The position numbers and the translations under genes are program-made. 30,045 nucleotides of DNA from the IMG/VR virus record IMGVR_UViG_3300017770_000097, positions 1 to 30,045 of that record; one strand, written 5' to 3'. The notes beneath the pieces are model-generated. The model saw only the letters and a list, made by a program, of their open reading frames with translations. It made no database searches and was not told the DNA's origin. The stretch is from a virus. This document shows positions 8,001-16,694 of this stretch, piece after piece; position 1 is the first letter of the stretch; the number at the start of each line of letters is the position of its first letter.

Positions 8001-8639
8001 CATTAAAGCAGGATCAGCTTTATAAGAAAGCTTATCAGGCGTAAAGCCTAAATCTTCAGGTTGCTTTTCGACTACTGCTCCAAGCTTATGTAAGACTTTA
8101 CTCATTGCAGAAGTAGTTTCACCTTGAGGATCAGCTTGCACTGTAAACCCAATACCATTTTTATTATTAATAATATCAGTCGCGCGAGTCTTCATCCCAC
8201 CATCTGATTGGTTAGTTTGTAAAGGTAACGAGTTAGCATTTTGAGCTGAACTATTATATTGCCATTTATCCGGCCCGGTTTCCATGCGTTGTTTTTGTTT
8301 AAACGAAGGTATAGATTGTCTTTCTATTTCTTCTATAAAAGAACTATCAGGATTTACTATAGGTTGGGCAGGTGCAGACACAGAATCTTCTGGATTTTCA
8401 GGTGTACTTAACTGCGTCGTAGTTGGAGCTCTAACTTCCGTTGCTTGCTCTTGCTCAGATATGGCTTGCTCTTGCTCAGATATGGCTTGCTCTTGCTCTG
8501 GCATACCACGTAAGTTTTCAAGCCAAGAAGGTACAGCTTTAGCGTAATCTAATGCTGTCTCAGAGGGTAACTCTACCCCCTGAGGAATCTTCTTATCCTG
8601 TGCAGCACTAATACTACCTGCTACTGTTGCTCTAGCCAT
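5076..8639 (-). CDS. Putative virion-encapsidated single-subunit RNA polymerase (N4 vRNAP-like)
   Basis: A 1187-aa protein at the end of the late operon. Residues 1-170 are low-complexity and include three copies of an EQEQAIS repeat at about 48-66. The later part carries RNA polymerase motifs in order: S514-F-N-G-R518 followed by YFNP (the T/D-x2-G-R motif, with Ser first); motif A Asp690 in YIDGKTNG; motif B Arg766-x3-Lys770-x7-Tyr778-Gly (NKMTTMTFGYG), the same spacing as T7 R627/K631/Y639; a QSLDAA segment at 949-954 matching HSxDxS; and motif C Tyr982-Asp983-Ala-Phe. It lies beside two giant ejection-type proteins, as expected for a polymerase carried in the capsid and injected with DNA. 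N4 vRNAP is far larger (about 3500 aa). It could be a degenerate relative, but the catalytic residues are all kept. TAATG overlap and GGAG support the start. Confidence 0.8.
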   Translation of the reverse strand: MARATVAGSISAAQDKKIPQGVELPSETALDYAKAVPSWLENLRGMPEQEQAISEQEQAISEQEQATEVRAPTTTQLSTPENPEDSVSAPAQPIVNPDSSFIEEIERQSIPSFKQKQRMETGPDKWQYNSSAQNANSLPLQTNQSDGGMKTRATDIINNKNGIGFTVQADPQGETTSAMSKVLHKLGAVVEKQPEDLGFTPDKLSYKADPALMGVGALVVENDFSEIMLNEEEAESDPLKEVMKTSKFDEQYQKPLTLEVTRAKNNAKVGNKVYQEYQRLKGEASADPTIPERALPREEAEILGQAMKEIWARNNPDMIEIIPGNEKEQATYRITDEGQTKLARNTLERTKFFNKTIVQPSKIPLPEGKLPGDVGATVVKDISGRVGNIRLGKEIAQAARNLSTVPHVVDNRRARIMYQTLLPVLATNSSSSWMADIYSIGQDKMNDFLGAQRGYQRKAKEAEARGELDKFIKLNGVYDPQENMAKLRFKIAQEAQSIAQNRKGANYLTYNVQSFNGRLTPQQTYFNPVTSKLVRFVTKNATPAVVKKGSRQERNLRQIYTLLLNDSISGSPMNGADSLLPDARDSALTVATPKLKQWGERLKQVLTMTNEEYEAVSEAISKGLPFSDPAFPKVQPLALDPTNDKDLIDAIQSKGEDGPHYMDALIDFVDYVDAMKAGKDFRTSINAYIDGKTNGTASNAMQMGYIPTAFRTGVLRLGTENLLDEGDVRDQLKELALSSITEGWDGNTEAFIGELNFVAREIYSDRGLNKMTTMTFGYGKEINSFAFAMSDLMDELAVQDKDFADNLDRLIKKSKLSQDKVAKDLLMNKYGAALVGVISSEAVNARRLMRASAIVHATIDSPLIIKSYTGMDLILGGYENTGDFETDNVVIFDKLQEAAGGKVRNVSKVMHYDSKLTAAAARTRTDDDGNITNIPGEYVYGGSLPAPVQSLDAATVAMSSSGKSWSKLKYNSGGNPYMLTIYDAFKMDVNGYDTILEEVNANWLKASTEWSYLKETKEATQKAVNAWNKKNKGRDPKDKLSRTERMFMDYMLSLEPNAKGEPSQKPFVNKISKMLIIPPSHTDEDGFNPRLWKLASKIKVMMSNVGYNVANAPAEGEATWEQLRVFTNFILQAQAHYDLGSSKDVDAGASKLSNQFDQAIAHTESNKKKLKEKIKELGVPVYQYYAH
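8444..8501 (-). repeat. 21-bp tandem repeat in the virion polymerase gene
   Basis: Two identical 21-base copies (8444-8464 and 8465-8485) and most of a third encode EQEQAIS three times in the N-terminal linker of the 1187-aa protein. Exact identity between copies suggests recent slippage or duplication in a region under little constraint. Confidence 0.9.
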
Positions 8640-11600
8640 TACTGTTCTCCATTATAATTCCATCCGGAAAGATTACTTGCAAGCTTCTTATTAAGCTCTG
8701 TGAATGGACCAAGAAACGGAGTTGTCTTTAGCCCTTGATATGCTGCTCTTTCTATGTCACCTTCAATCACGCTTCCACCTACTCTACCAAGACGTTTAAC
8801 AGTGCTTAGTGCAGGTGATTCGCCAACTGATGTATTAAAGAACCACTCTCCCGCTCCATCAGAGCGTTGCTCATAGATCGGAAAGAACTGCTCTATAACT
8901 CTCTCACCAGTGCCAAGCAATCCGCTTGACATGACACCTCTTTGAATAATCTCAGCATCATCTAAGTACGGAGACTTTTGACCATACTTAATAAGGTCTT
9001 TTAAGTATTGAGATGCGAAGCCTAGCATAATCATAGTAGTCATAGTAGCAAACGCATTGTACTTCATAGCGGGAGTACCACGCTTAACGTACTCACCCCA
9101 TAACTTAGGTATATGGTTTGCTGTGAAGGTAGCCATAAAACCCTGGAATTGAGTGAAGAGAGCGAATCGAGGATCTTGGTAGATCATAGGTCTGTTAGCA
9201 GATTGTGGAAGCGCAACAGCATCATTGATGAATGTGAATGTTGCTTCACGAGTTGAGTCGTTCCAAAAGTTTAAATCCGCTTCATTCAAGACGTAACCAG
9301 AATCTAAAAGTTTAGATACTCTTACAAACTCATCTACGTCAATACCTAAATTACGCAAGGCTTCATCAGCCTCTTGCTGTTCTCTAGTTCTAGCTTCAGG
9401 ATTAACGCCACCAACATCTGCGTCGAATAGCGTTCTAGCTTTATCCACCATGTAGTCCATAGCAATAGCTGCTCGTGCTGCACGTGTAAAGTTAGTCCAC
9501 CCTGTTAGACCAGTGGCTTTAAAGAATAGTTCATATGCCCGCTGTGATAATTGATTAGTCTCTGTAACGCCTGTCACAGTAGCTGCACCAACATCCCACT
9601 CATAAAACCCTAATTCTTGTAGTCTTTCTTGGCCAGAAGTTAAAGCTCTTTCTTTTGCACCAGTAGCTACATCAGTAATAGAGCCTGCTCCTTGCCACAT
9701 AGCTTTAGCAAACTCTTCTCCCATGGTTTTTAAACTTCCATTCTTACCGAAGATTTGGTCGCTTGTTAAAGCTTTATGCACTAACGCGGCTTCAACAATT
9801 GAAGACACAGTTGCAAGAGGAAGTCCTGCTAGAGTAGTAAGCATCATAAAACTTCTTTGTATTCTCTGCAAGGCTTTACCTTGAGCTGATGTAGGACGTT
9901 TATAGTTTCCTGATTCAGCATCTAAGTAATCCTTCATTCGTGAAGCAACTTTGTTAACTTCCTCAGGAGATACACCCTCACTCACCATATCATCGAGAAG
10001 TTTATTAACTACTTCTCCATTCTTACCTATATATTTTCTATGAGCTACGTACCGTGCGGCTGACTTCGCTGCAGTTGAAACATTAGCAAACATATCTTGA
10101 TCCATATAGTCTTTAAATGCTTCTCTCTCTGAAAGACGTAGAGTTCTACGCCTATGCGCTGCAGGCACAATACCTCCATTCGTAACAGAGAATGCTTCAT
10201 CAACGTCAGACACTTGAGGATTATCTAGTATTTCGTCTACTAACTTCTTAGCATCTGCATACGTCATCCTATTATTAGGATCATTTGCAAATTCATCTAC
10301 TAAAGCCTGTTGAAATCCAGCTCTGTCTTTCCTAACCGCAGTTTTGTTTAAAGCCTTATACTTAAATAGGTAATTAGAAACTACGCCTAGCTCAGGGTTG
10401 TATTTCCTTTGGTCCCTATGCATATCAGCAGCAAGCTTATTCAGCTCCGCACCTAACTGGCGTATGACATCAGCATTCGGGCCTGTAACTCTATCAGGTT
10501 GAAACACTCCATTAACAACAGCAGCATTAAGCCTGTTATAAATATCTTGACTGATCTGCCCACGCTTCTTCCTATTCAACCATCTAGCATTGCCAGATAG
10601 CGTACGGTATACATCATCAGGTCTAGATATAGTATTCTTATACTTAGCTAGTATATGTTGCTTTGCGCTTTCAAAGCTTGATCCACTAAACGTTCTCTGC
10701 AATCCACCACCAAACATGTCGGCAAGTATTCTTGCAGATCTTGATCTAGCTTTTAACTCAGGTGTGAAGATATTACGAGTAGCGCCTTGCCATAGTTGAG
10801 ATACATTTAAAGCATTCTCTTTAAACACATCCCAAGTTGTACGTTCTCTATTGGATAACCTATGTTGATCTGATCTATCATTAAATGATGGGCCTGTAGT
10901 AGAAGGTCTATTAAAGATTTCTTCTGCTATCTCCTCAACAGATTGTATCCTCCCATTCTGACGCCTCTCCCAATCAGCCCACATACCAGCATCTGATGCA
11001 GTGGAGTTATCAGCATCATCTAACCTGTAAGCTAGATCAGCCCAAGCTCCCGTATTGTAGACAGCTCCAGGCACAGACATAGCACCACCTAGAGATCCGC
11101 CTGCGACAGCACCAGAGATCATCCGGTTATTAAGATCACCGAAGTCAAAGCCTTCTTGTAGGTGTGCTGCTGTGTAGCCTATAGCTTCTTGCAAAGCTTC
11201 AGTACCAGCCTCAGACGCTCCACCTAATCCAACGCGCGTAGATAAATCTTTAAACACTTGCTTCTTAGCGATTTGCTGTTTAGCAATATCTCTAACATTA
11301 CCTACTAATGCTGCAGCTTCTCTGCGAGTAGCCTCAAGAACACGGGCTTGAGCCATGCGTCTTGGTACACCCTGCCGGACAAGTTCTTCTGTGGCTTGTC
11401 TTATAACCTGCTTTGGTTTACCTGCTGCTACAATCCCCTTTAAACCGAGACGGTCTAATGCTGCTTGCATAACACCAGCACCGATTGCAACACCAGCATT
11501 TTTATTTTCTCCTTCCATCTCATTCCACACTTGCCCAGTGTAGAGCGAAACAGGGAGAAGCATAGAAGTACCATATGTAAATGGAGCTCCTAACGCGCCA

Positions 11601-12508
11601 ATAGCAGTACCAACCATGTATGGAATAGATAACGCTAAGTTATTGCCGAGATAATCAAACGCTTCTCCCGCGCTATCAACATCTCTAAAATCTAAAGTAG
11701 TTTCCCCGTAGGAACCAAGAAGATCACGCTGACGCTTCACTCCCTCCTCACCAATGTCGGCTAACCAATCAGACCCAGTAGTTTCTCCCATCATATTCAT
11801 GATGCCGTAGCTAGATTCCATAACACTAATCCAACCTTGCTCCCAAGAATCTGAGAAGGGGTTTAGTGATTGGTTATTTATATCCCTATCTAAGTGGTCT
11901 ATTTGTGTATTGCTATGGGAAAAGTAATTACCAAGACCAGAGCGCTTTGCATTTGCAAGTTGCTGCTCGTTCAATGCAGTCTGTTTAAATCCTAAAGACT
12001 TTGCACCTTCTTGTAAGGCACCATCTTCAATCATCTGTCTCGCAGTATCCCACTCATCCTTCGCAACGCCTACCTCAGCGTCACGCTCTCTTGAGTTCTG
12101 ACCAAGAGCCGCACGAGTCATATCCATACTAGAAGCATATTTAGTAGGCTCAAATATACCTTCTTTCAATACACGGTTTACAAATGAATCTCCTGCATCA
12201 TCTGTTAGATCAACGATAGGCCTACCAAACTGGCCAACCATAGGTTTACCATCTTCACCTATAACCGGTTTGATATTTGTATAACCTCGATCGCGTGCTA
12301 GCCTAGCGATAGATTCCGTAGCTACTTGTCCACCAGCTTCACCAGGTTTATACTGGTTATCGAATAGTTTTGAAACTTCAGGAGCATCAAACCCCTGAAG
12401 CCTATATAGATTACCTTCATTATCCTGAACAGTATCCGCGTCAATAAAATTTAAACGATCGTTAAGGCTCGTATCTGGACGATTTTGTATGTTATCTAAC
12501 CAACCCAT
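8639..12508 (-). CDS. Giant ejection-type virion protein with N-terminal SNase-like nuclease domain
   Basis: A 1289-aa protein. Residues about 18-120 match the staphylococcal nuclease fold: FIDADTV with Asp23/Asp25, Arg36, the D41-A-P-E44 motif and FGRPIVDL with Arg96, then GDSFVNRVLKEGIF like the SNase helix after the active site. These correspond to SNase Asp21, Arg35, Asp40, Glu43 and Arg87, so it should be active and Ca-dependent. Residues 290-325 are hydrophobic, as are an Ala/Gly-rich stretch near 425-480 and segments in the C-terminal part (around SFMMLTTLAGLPLATVSS and ATMTTMIMLGFASQYL). The long helical body fits internal virion proteins that cross the envelope with DNA, as T7 gp15/gp16 do. 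It sits between the transglycosylase giant and the virion polymerase. AAGGAG precedes the ATG. The nuclease call is firm; the virion role is inferred from position. Confidence 0.8.
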   Translation of the reverse strand: MGWLDNIQNRPDTSLNDRLNFIDADTVQDNEGNLYRLQGFDAPEVSKLFDNQYKPGEAGGQVATESIARLARDRGYTNIKPVIGEDGKPMVGQFGRPIVDLTDDAGDSFVNRVLKEGIFEPTKYASSMDMTRAALGQNSRERDAEVGVAKDEWDTARQMIEDGALQEGAKSLGFKQTALNEQQLANAKRSGLGNYFSHSNTQIDHLDRDINNQSLNPFSDSWEQGWISVMESSYGIMNMMGETTGSDWLADIGEEGVKRQRDLLGSYGETTLDFRDVDSAGEAFDYLGNNLALSIPYMVGTAIGALGAPFTYGTSMLLPVSLYTGQVWNEMEGENKNAGVAIGAGVMQAALDRLGLKGIVAAGKPKQVIRQATEELVRQGVPRRMAQARVLEATRREAAALVGNVRDIAKQQIAKKQVFKDLSTRVGLGGASEAGTEALQEAIGYTAAHLQEGFDFGDLNNRMISGAVAGGSLGGAMSVPGAVYNTGAWADLAYRLDDADNSTASDAGMWADWERRQNGRIQSVEEIAEEIFNRPSTTGPSFNDRSDQHRLSNRERTTWDVFKENALNVSQLWQGATRNIFTPELKARSRSARILADMFGGGLQRTFSGSSFESAKQHILAKYKNTISRPDDVYRTLSGNARWLNRKKRGQISQDIYNRLNAAVVNGVFQPDRVTGPNADVIRQLGAELNKLAADMHRDQRKYNPELGVVSNYLFKYKALNKTAVRKDRAGFQQALVDEFANDPNNRMTYADAKKLVDEILDNPQVSDVDEAFSVTNGGIVPAAHRRRTLRLSEREAFKDYMDQDMFANVSTAAKSAARYVAHRKYIGKNGEVVNKLLDDMVSEGVSPEEVNKVASRMKDYLDAESGNYKRPTSAQGKALQRIQRSFMMLTTLAGLPLATVSSIVEAALVHKALTSDQIFGKNGSLKTMGEEFAKAMWQGAGSITDVATGAKERALTSGQERLQELGFYEWDVGAATVTGVTETNQLSQRAYELFFKATGLTGWTNFTRAARAAIAMDYMVDKARTLFDADVGGVNPEARTREQQEADEALRNLGIDVDEFVRVSKLLDSGYVLNEADLNFWNDSTREATFTFINDAVALPQSANRPMIYQDPRFALFTQFQGFMATFTANHIPKLWGEYVKRGTPAMKYNAFATMTTMIMLGFASQYLKDLIKYGQKSPYLDDAEIIQRGVMSSGLLGTGERVIEQFFPIYEQRSDGAGEWFFNTSVGESPALSTVKRLGRVGGSVIEGDIERAAYQGLKTTPFLGPFTELNKKLASNLSGWNYNGEQ

Positions 12509-12528
12509 ATGAATCTCCTTAAGACTGT

Positions 12529-15500
12529 TTATTTTGCACTATTGATTTGCTCTTTTAAGAATTTAAAGAACGGTGTTTCAGTATTAGATGGTGTGTACTT
12601 AGACTGTTCTTCTTGACTTAGTTTTTCCCATTCAATTAATATTGAGTCAACAATCTGTACATCTGTTACGTTCTCAGCAGAACCACTACTTGTGACAATA
12701 CGTTTAGCAGTGGTGAGGGCTTCACTTATCTTCTCAGCACTCATCCGCTCACCCGCATTATCTCCTTCAGTGAGAGTAAATATACCTCTCCCAGTAGACA
12801 TTGCAGTAACGTACTGTGCTTGTAGATAAGGCTTAAGGCTTTGGCCCGCTTTACCACCATCTTTAACATCTCTCAATAAATCATTGTAAGCGTTACGGAT
12901 AATAGTAGGCATATAGGTTTCATCCACATTATTATCAATAGCCCATTTAGCAATATCTCCACCTACAACTTCAGGTGTTAATTGGGTTATTGTCCTATCA
13001 CTATCTTCGATACCAGCAAGATCCCTTTGAAGACCTTTAATTTGGTTAGCATAGTTTTTGCCTGCCTTTTGAACTGCTTCTCTATATTCAGGAGTTCTTG
13101 GTTGAAGCGCTGGATTATCATTCCAATATCCAGGAATTCTTTCACCAGTTTTAGCATTAACCCAGATGTTTTGATTAGTTCCTACGTTTACTTTCATAGC
13201 TCTAATACGTTGACCACTAGGGCTAAACACTGCTTTATATTCCCCTGTGCCTTCGCGCATAGCTTGCTTTGGAACTAGGTCTTCTAAGTTTTTACTTTTA
13301 CTATACGCCTTAATCGATGCAGTAGTATGGTCGCCTTCTTCCATTAACTCTTTGACATACTTACTATGTGCATCTCCACGAGATAGATAGTCTTTACCAG
13401 CAAACGCAAGTGCCTGCCCAGGTGTTGCACCAGTTAACATAGCACCAACAAATAGAACAGCTGCACGTTTCAACTCATCCGCTGTGAAGAGGTCTCCAAA
13501 GAATCCTTTAATAGCAGACATAGCTTTGGATTCTTCAGCTGGATTTTCAGCAATAACTGCAGCACCTTTACTTGCTGCTTCATCATTACTTATATTAGAA
13601 GCTGGACCTTCACCCTCATCAACTTCTGCAACTTTACTTCTAACAGTTGCTTCACGTTGACTAGAGTCTTGCGCCTGCTCAACAGTTTGACGTTGGTCAG
13701 GACCGCGAGGATCGTCAAAGTCTACTGTAGCATTCACATCAACCACATCTGCAAGAGCTAATGCATCTAATGTTTCAGGACTACTAGGATCCATAAGAGC
13801 TAACTCATGAGTTGATGGGATTACAGTTCCGTCTAACGTAGGAACATTTTCAGGACCTAACTCAGCAATAACTCCAGGCGATAAAGCGCCAAGGTGATCT
13901 GCTTCTGCGTATATACCAGGTCCTAGGTTTCCTATATCAGGCCTAGAATCATGTATACCCGGCGCCGTTAAATCAGTATAACCTAAGTTGCGCTGATCTT
14001 CAATGATAGGGTCTACAACATTTACTAAATCGTTGCGTCTCCTAATTTCATCTGAAGCAGTTTCATCTCCATCATCTGATAGTGTAATCAAAGCATCTTC
14101 GCTTAGTTGAGAGTAATTAATAGGTGAAGGCTGTGGTGGAACTGGAGGGGCTTGCGCTACAAGTCCCGATTCAATAGGCCTATCATTAGCATAACTAGGA
14201 TGAGCTGCAGCTTTTTGATGTAGCACATTGTTAAACGCTTCAATACGTCTAGGATCTCCTTCAGGAAACTGACGAGCATACTCTCTTAGCTGTGCATTAT
14301 GCTTTAGTCTATTTGCTTCTGCAATATCTTCCCTTTGCTCAACAATTTGAGATGAAGTATTCAGCAATGCCTCATCACTCATTGGTGCCGGTGCAGTATC
14401 CACAACTATTGGCTCTGCATCTACCGTAGGATTAGGCATAGTCGGAATGTTAAGCGGTGAGGGTGGGACCATTGTGTTAGATGTAGGTTGAACTACATTG
14501 TCTTGACCTGGACGTACAGGCATATTAGAAGTTAAGTCAAAAGTAAAGGGAGCAGGATTAGGATTTACGCGAGGTACTCTATCCTCATTAATAGTAGGCG
14601 CATTGCCAGTGTGACGAGGATCACTAGGTCCTACCCATATGTAACTTTGCGTAGCAGAATCCCATACCTTCTTCTTTCCTCCAGCTCTACCGCCGGGATT
14701 TAAATGTTGCACAGGACCTCCTTGGTTAAACACCATTCCACCTACGTACTGGCTAGGGCCTCTACGATAAAGATCGCGTTGCAAATCCTCAGCTACGGAG
14801 GGAACTGCCTGCATTTCAAATTGACGAGGCATTAAGTAATTATACGTGCTAACAGCAGCGTCCCTAAAATAATCGCTCCAAGAAAAGCCATCATCTGCAT
14901 CTTCAGCAGGTACCTCCCCTGTAGGATTTTTAATCTGTAAAGGCCGAACGTTTGTTTCAGGTCCTAAATAGATTTCATTACGTAACTGGGGATTAGACTC
15001 TTCCTTAATAGTTCCAGGAGGACTATAGCTGGGATTAGGAATAAGCTCTTGTTGCGGTGCAAAGTCAGGAATAAACACACCAGCATCAGGGTACCCTTGC
15101 ACAGGCACTTCTAACATAGGAGAAGGCTGTACTTGTTGAGGTACTTGCGGCATCACAACAGGTTGTTCTTGCTGCGGAAGTGTAGGTGTTTGATCCACCT
15201 GTACTTCTTGAGGTATTCCTACAGAAGTAGGTCTTGATTTAGGATTTATGGATGTTTCTACTGCTCCTGTTTCATTTGTGGTTATGATAGGAGGTAAGTA
15301 ATGATCCATACCTTTATCCATCCAATCTGGAAATAATGCCTTCGCTCTATCTAAATGAGTTATATTTCCAGCGTCTTCGTACATTGTATTTAATTTTTGA
15401 GAAACAGTGCCGGGCATACCGCCTGCAAACTCATCTGTCTTACCATGTGCTTTAGGTCCAACTCCACCAGCATTTATAGAAGAGTATAGGTCAAGAGCTC

Positions 15501-16068
15501 CATGTTCTCCTGGCTTAAATCCTCTAGCTAAAGAGTGTTTAACAATCGCACCAGGAACCCAGTTACCATCTTCACCCATGTATCCTAATTGCGACCTTAA
15601 AGATGAGTTTTTAGTATTGAACTCAACATCAAACTCATCTGCTATAGAACCTTTTGCAACCGATCCATCTTTACTTCCTGTTCCAAACTGAATAAGCCCT
15701 TTGTGCATTCCGTGTTTAGTCACTGGACCTTTTCTCAAAGGATCAAATGTTCCGGCTGTTTCGTAAGATATAACAGTAGCTAAATCTAAAGGAGATATTT
15801 TAAGTATTTTTGCGGTTTCAATTATACCTTCTTGCAAGTCATAAGGTTTGAATTTATCTGGTCTTGCTTTAGGCCTTAGAGATGAACCACCAGTATTTAA
15901 AGAGAGTACTCCCATATTCCCCTCCGCGCGTGCAGCCAAACCATTCTCATTCATTTGTTCGATGATAGGACCGTACATCTCCGTAGCTTCCTTATTGAGG
16001 ACGTACTCCCCTGGGGTGAGCATCGCGGGGACGCTATCCCTATTTGTTGGATCAGTAAGATCTTTCAT
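12529..16068 (-). CDS. Giant internal virion protein with lytic-transglycosylase-like domain
   Basis: An 1179-aa protein. It opens with SVPAMLTPGEYVLN (12-25), a segment common in phage tail-measure and ejection proteins. Residues about 75-250 look like a lysozyme-fold lytic transglycosylase: a helix ending in Ser-Tyr-Glu103 as candidate catalytic acid (ISYETAGTFDP), then GLIQFG at 124-129 and a second helical part. Such domains open peptidoglycan locally during DNA entry (T7 gp16 is the model). A long linker rich in Pro and Gln follows (about 290-660), and a hydrophobic stretch (AAVLFVGAMLTGATPG) lies in the last third. It precedes the nuclease giant and the virion polymerase in one operon. 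A good AAGGGAG lies seven bases before the ATG. The domain could instead be a related muramidase type. Confidence 0.78.
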   Translation of the reverse strand: MKDLTDPTNRDSVPAMLTPGEYVLNKEATEMYGPIIEQMNENGLAARAEGNMGVLSLNTGGSSLRPKARPDKFKPYDLQEGIIETAKILKISPLDLATVISYETAGTFDPLRKGPVTKHGMHKGLIQFGTGSKDGSVAKGSIADEFDVEFNTKNSSLRSQLGYMGEDGNWVPGAIVKHSLARGFKPGEHGALDLYSSINAGGVGPKAHGKTDEFAGGMPGTVSQKLNTMYEDAGNITHLDRAKALFPDWMDKGMDHYLPPIITTNETGAVETSINPKSRPTSVGIPQEVQVDQTPTLPQQEQPVVMPQVPQQVQPSPMLEVPVQGYPDAGVFIPDFAPQQELIPNPSYSPPGTIKEESNPQLRNEIYLGPETNVRPLQIKNPTGEVPAEDADDGFSWSDYFRDAAVSTYNYLMPRQFEMQAVPSVAEDLQRDLYRRGPSQYVGGMVFNQGGPVQHLNPGGRAGGKKKVWDSATQSYIWVGPSDPRHTGNAPTINEDRVPRVNPNPAPFTFDLTSNMPVRPGQDNVVQPTSNTMVPPSPLNIPTMPNPTVDAEPIVVDTAPAPMSDEALLNTSSQIVEQREDIAEANRLKHNAQLREYARQFPEGDPRRIEAFNNVLHQKAAAHPSYANDRPIESGLVAQAPPVPPQPSPINYSQLSEDALITLSDDGDETASDEIRRRNDLVNVVDPIIEDQRNLGYTDLTAPGIHDSRPDIGNLGPGIYAEADHLGALSPGVIAELGPENVPTLDGTVIPSTHELALMDPSSPETLDALALADVVDVNATVDFDDPRGPDQRQTVEQAQDSSQREATVRSKVAEVDEGEGPASNISNDEAASKGAAVIAENPAEESKAMSAIKGFFGDLFTADELKRAAVLFVGAMLTGATPGQALAFAGKDYLSRGDAHSKYVKELMEEGDHTTASIKAYSKSKNLEDLVPKQAMREGTGEYKAVFSPSGQRIRAMKVNVGTNQNIWVNAKTGERIPGYWNDNPALQPRTPEYREAVQKAGKNYANQIKGLQRDLAGIEDSDRTITQLTPEVVGGDIAKWAIDNNVDETYMPTIIRNAYNDLLRDVKDGGKAGQSLKPYLQAQYVTAMSTGRGIFTLTEGDNAGERMSAEKISEALTTAKRIVTSSGSAENVTDVQIVDSILIEWEKLSQEEQSKYTPSNTETPFFKFLKEQINSAK

Positions 16069-16070
16069 AT

Positions 16071-16694
16071 CTATCTCCCTTCCCGACTTATGAAGTATGG
16101 GAATCCGACTTTCTTTGCGTGCTCTTCTCGAGCTGCTTGCTCTTCTAGTCCAGCCTGCGATTTGTAGACGTGAGGAGAGCCTGTCTCCTTATATGAAGGG
16201 AACGTTTGACTTCCAAGAATACTTGTCATAATCGCTGGAGGTTCTTGGAATGCTACAGTTCCACTGCGTACCATACCAGATTCTTTAATAGCCTCACGAG
16301 CTAGCTTAGCAGCGTGAGCTTCTTCAGCACGGCGTTCCTTAGCAGCAGCCGCTTTATCTGCACGCTCTTGCGCTTTCTGAACTTCATACTCTTTCATCTT
16401 CATCTTATGTTGAGCAGCAGAGAAAAAGTTCATTGGTTGAGCTTCACCACCGTGGTTATAACCCATACGCTTCTTCCCTATAGGTCCACCAACATTCATG
16501 CCACCAAACATAGCTGTAAGAATCTTAGTAAATACTTGCTTACCAAAGTCTTCCGTAGTTTCTTGCATCATACCTTTCTGCATATGTGGTGCTGAGAGAG
16601 GACCTGTAGGAGTTATAGGAGTTACTGCAGCGTTTGATTGAGCAATCTTAATTTCTTGCTGTCGCTTTTGCTGTTCTCTTGGATCATAATACAT
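16071..16694 (-). CDS. Small ejection/virion protein, Ala-Lys coiled coil
   Basis: A 207-residue protein not assigned to a family. After an N-terminal basic segment (MYYDPREQQKRQQE) it has a Gly-rich patch with GGPIGKKRMG, then a strongly charged, Ala-rich stretch of about 45 residues (from KMKMKEYEVQKAQER on) typical of a long helix or coiled coil. The start at 16694 overlaps the stop of the upstream gene as TGATG, which is preferred over an in-frame ATG at 16724 lying inside that gene. The short motif GPIG-[R/K]-K recurs at the C-terminus of the upstream protein, hinting that the two are related or bind the same partner. Its position between nozzle and giant proteins suggests an internal virion component. 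Confidence 0.75.
   Translation of the reverse strand: MYYDPREQQKRQQEIKIAQSNAAVTPITPTGPLSAPHMQKGMMQETTEDFGKQVFTKILTAMFGGMNVGGPIGKKRMGYNHGGEAQPMNFFSAAQHKMKMKEYEVQKAQERADKAAAAKERRAEEAHAAKLAREAIKESGMVRSGTVAFQEPPAIMTSILGSQTFPSYKETGSPHVYKSQAGLEEQAAREEHAKKVGFPYFISREGR
16470..16484 (-). promoter_or_regulatory. T7-promoter-core-like sequence, copy 2 (weak candidate)
   Basis: Reading CCTATAGGGAAGAAG on the - strand, this resembles the initiation part of a T7-type promoter and repeats the site at 16706-16716. It lies in a coding stretch (GPIGKK), so coding constraint may explain it. Confidence 0.15.

Noticed and set aside
8284-8547. Cys-rich + strand frame with repeated SCSDMAC motif
   Set aside because: It is the opposite-strand reading of the 21-bp repeat and linker of the virion polymerase gene; no ribosome site or context supports it.
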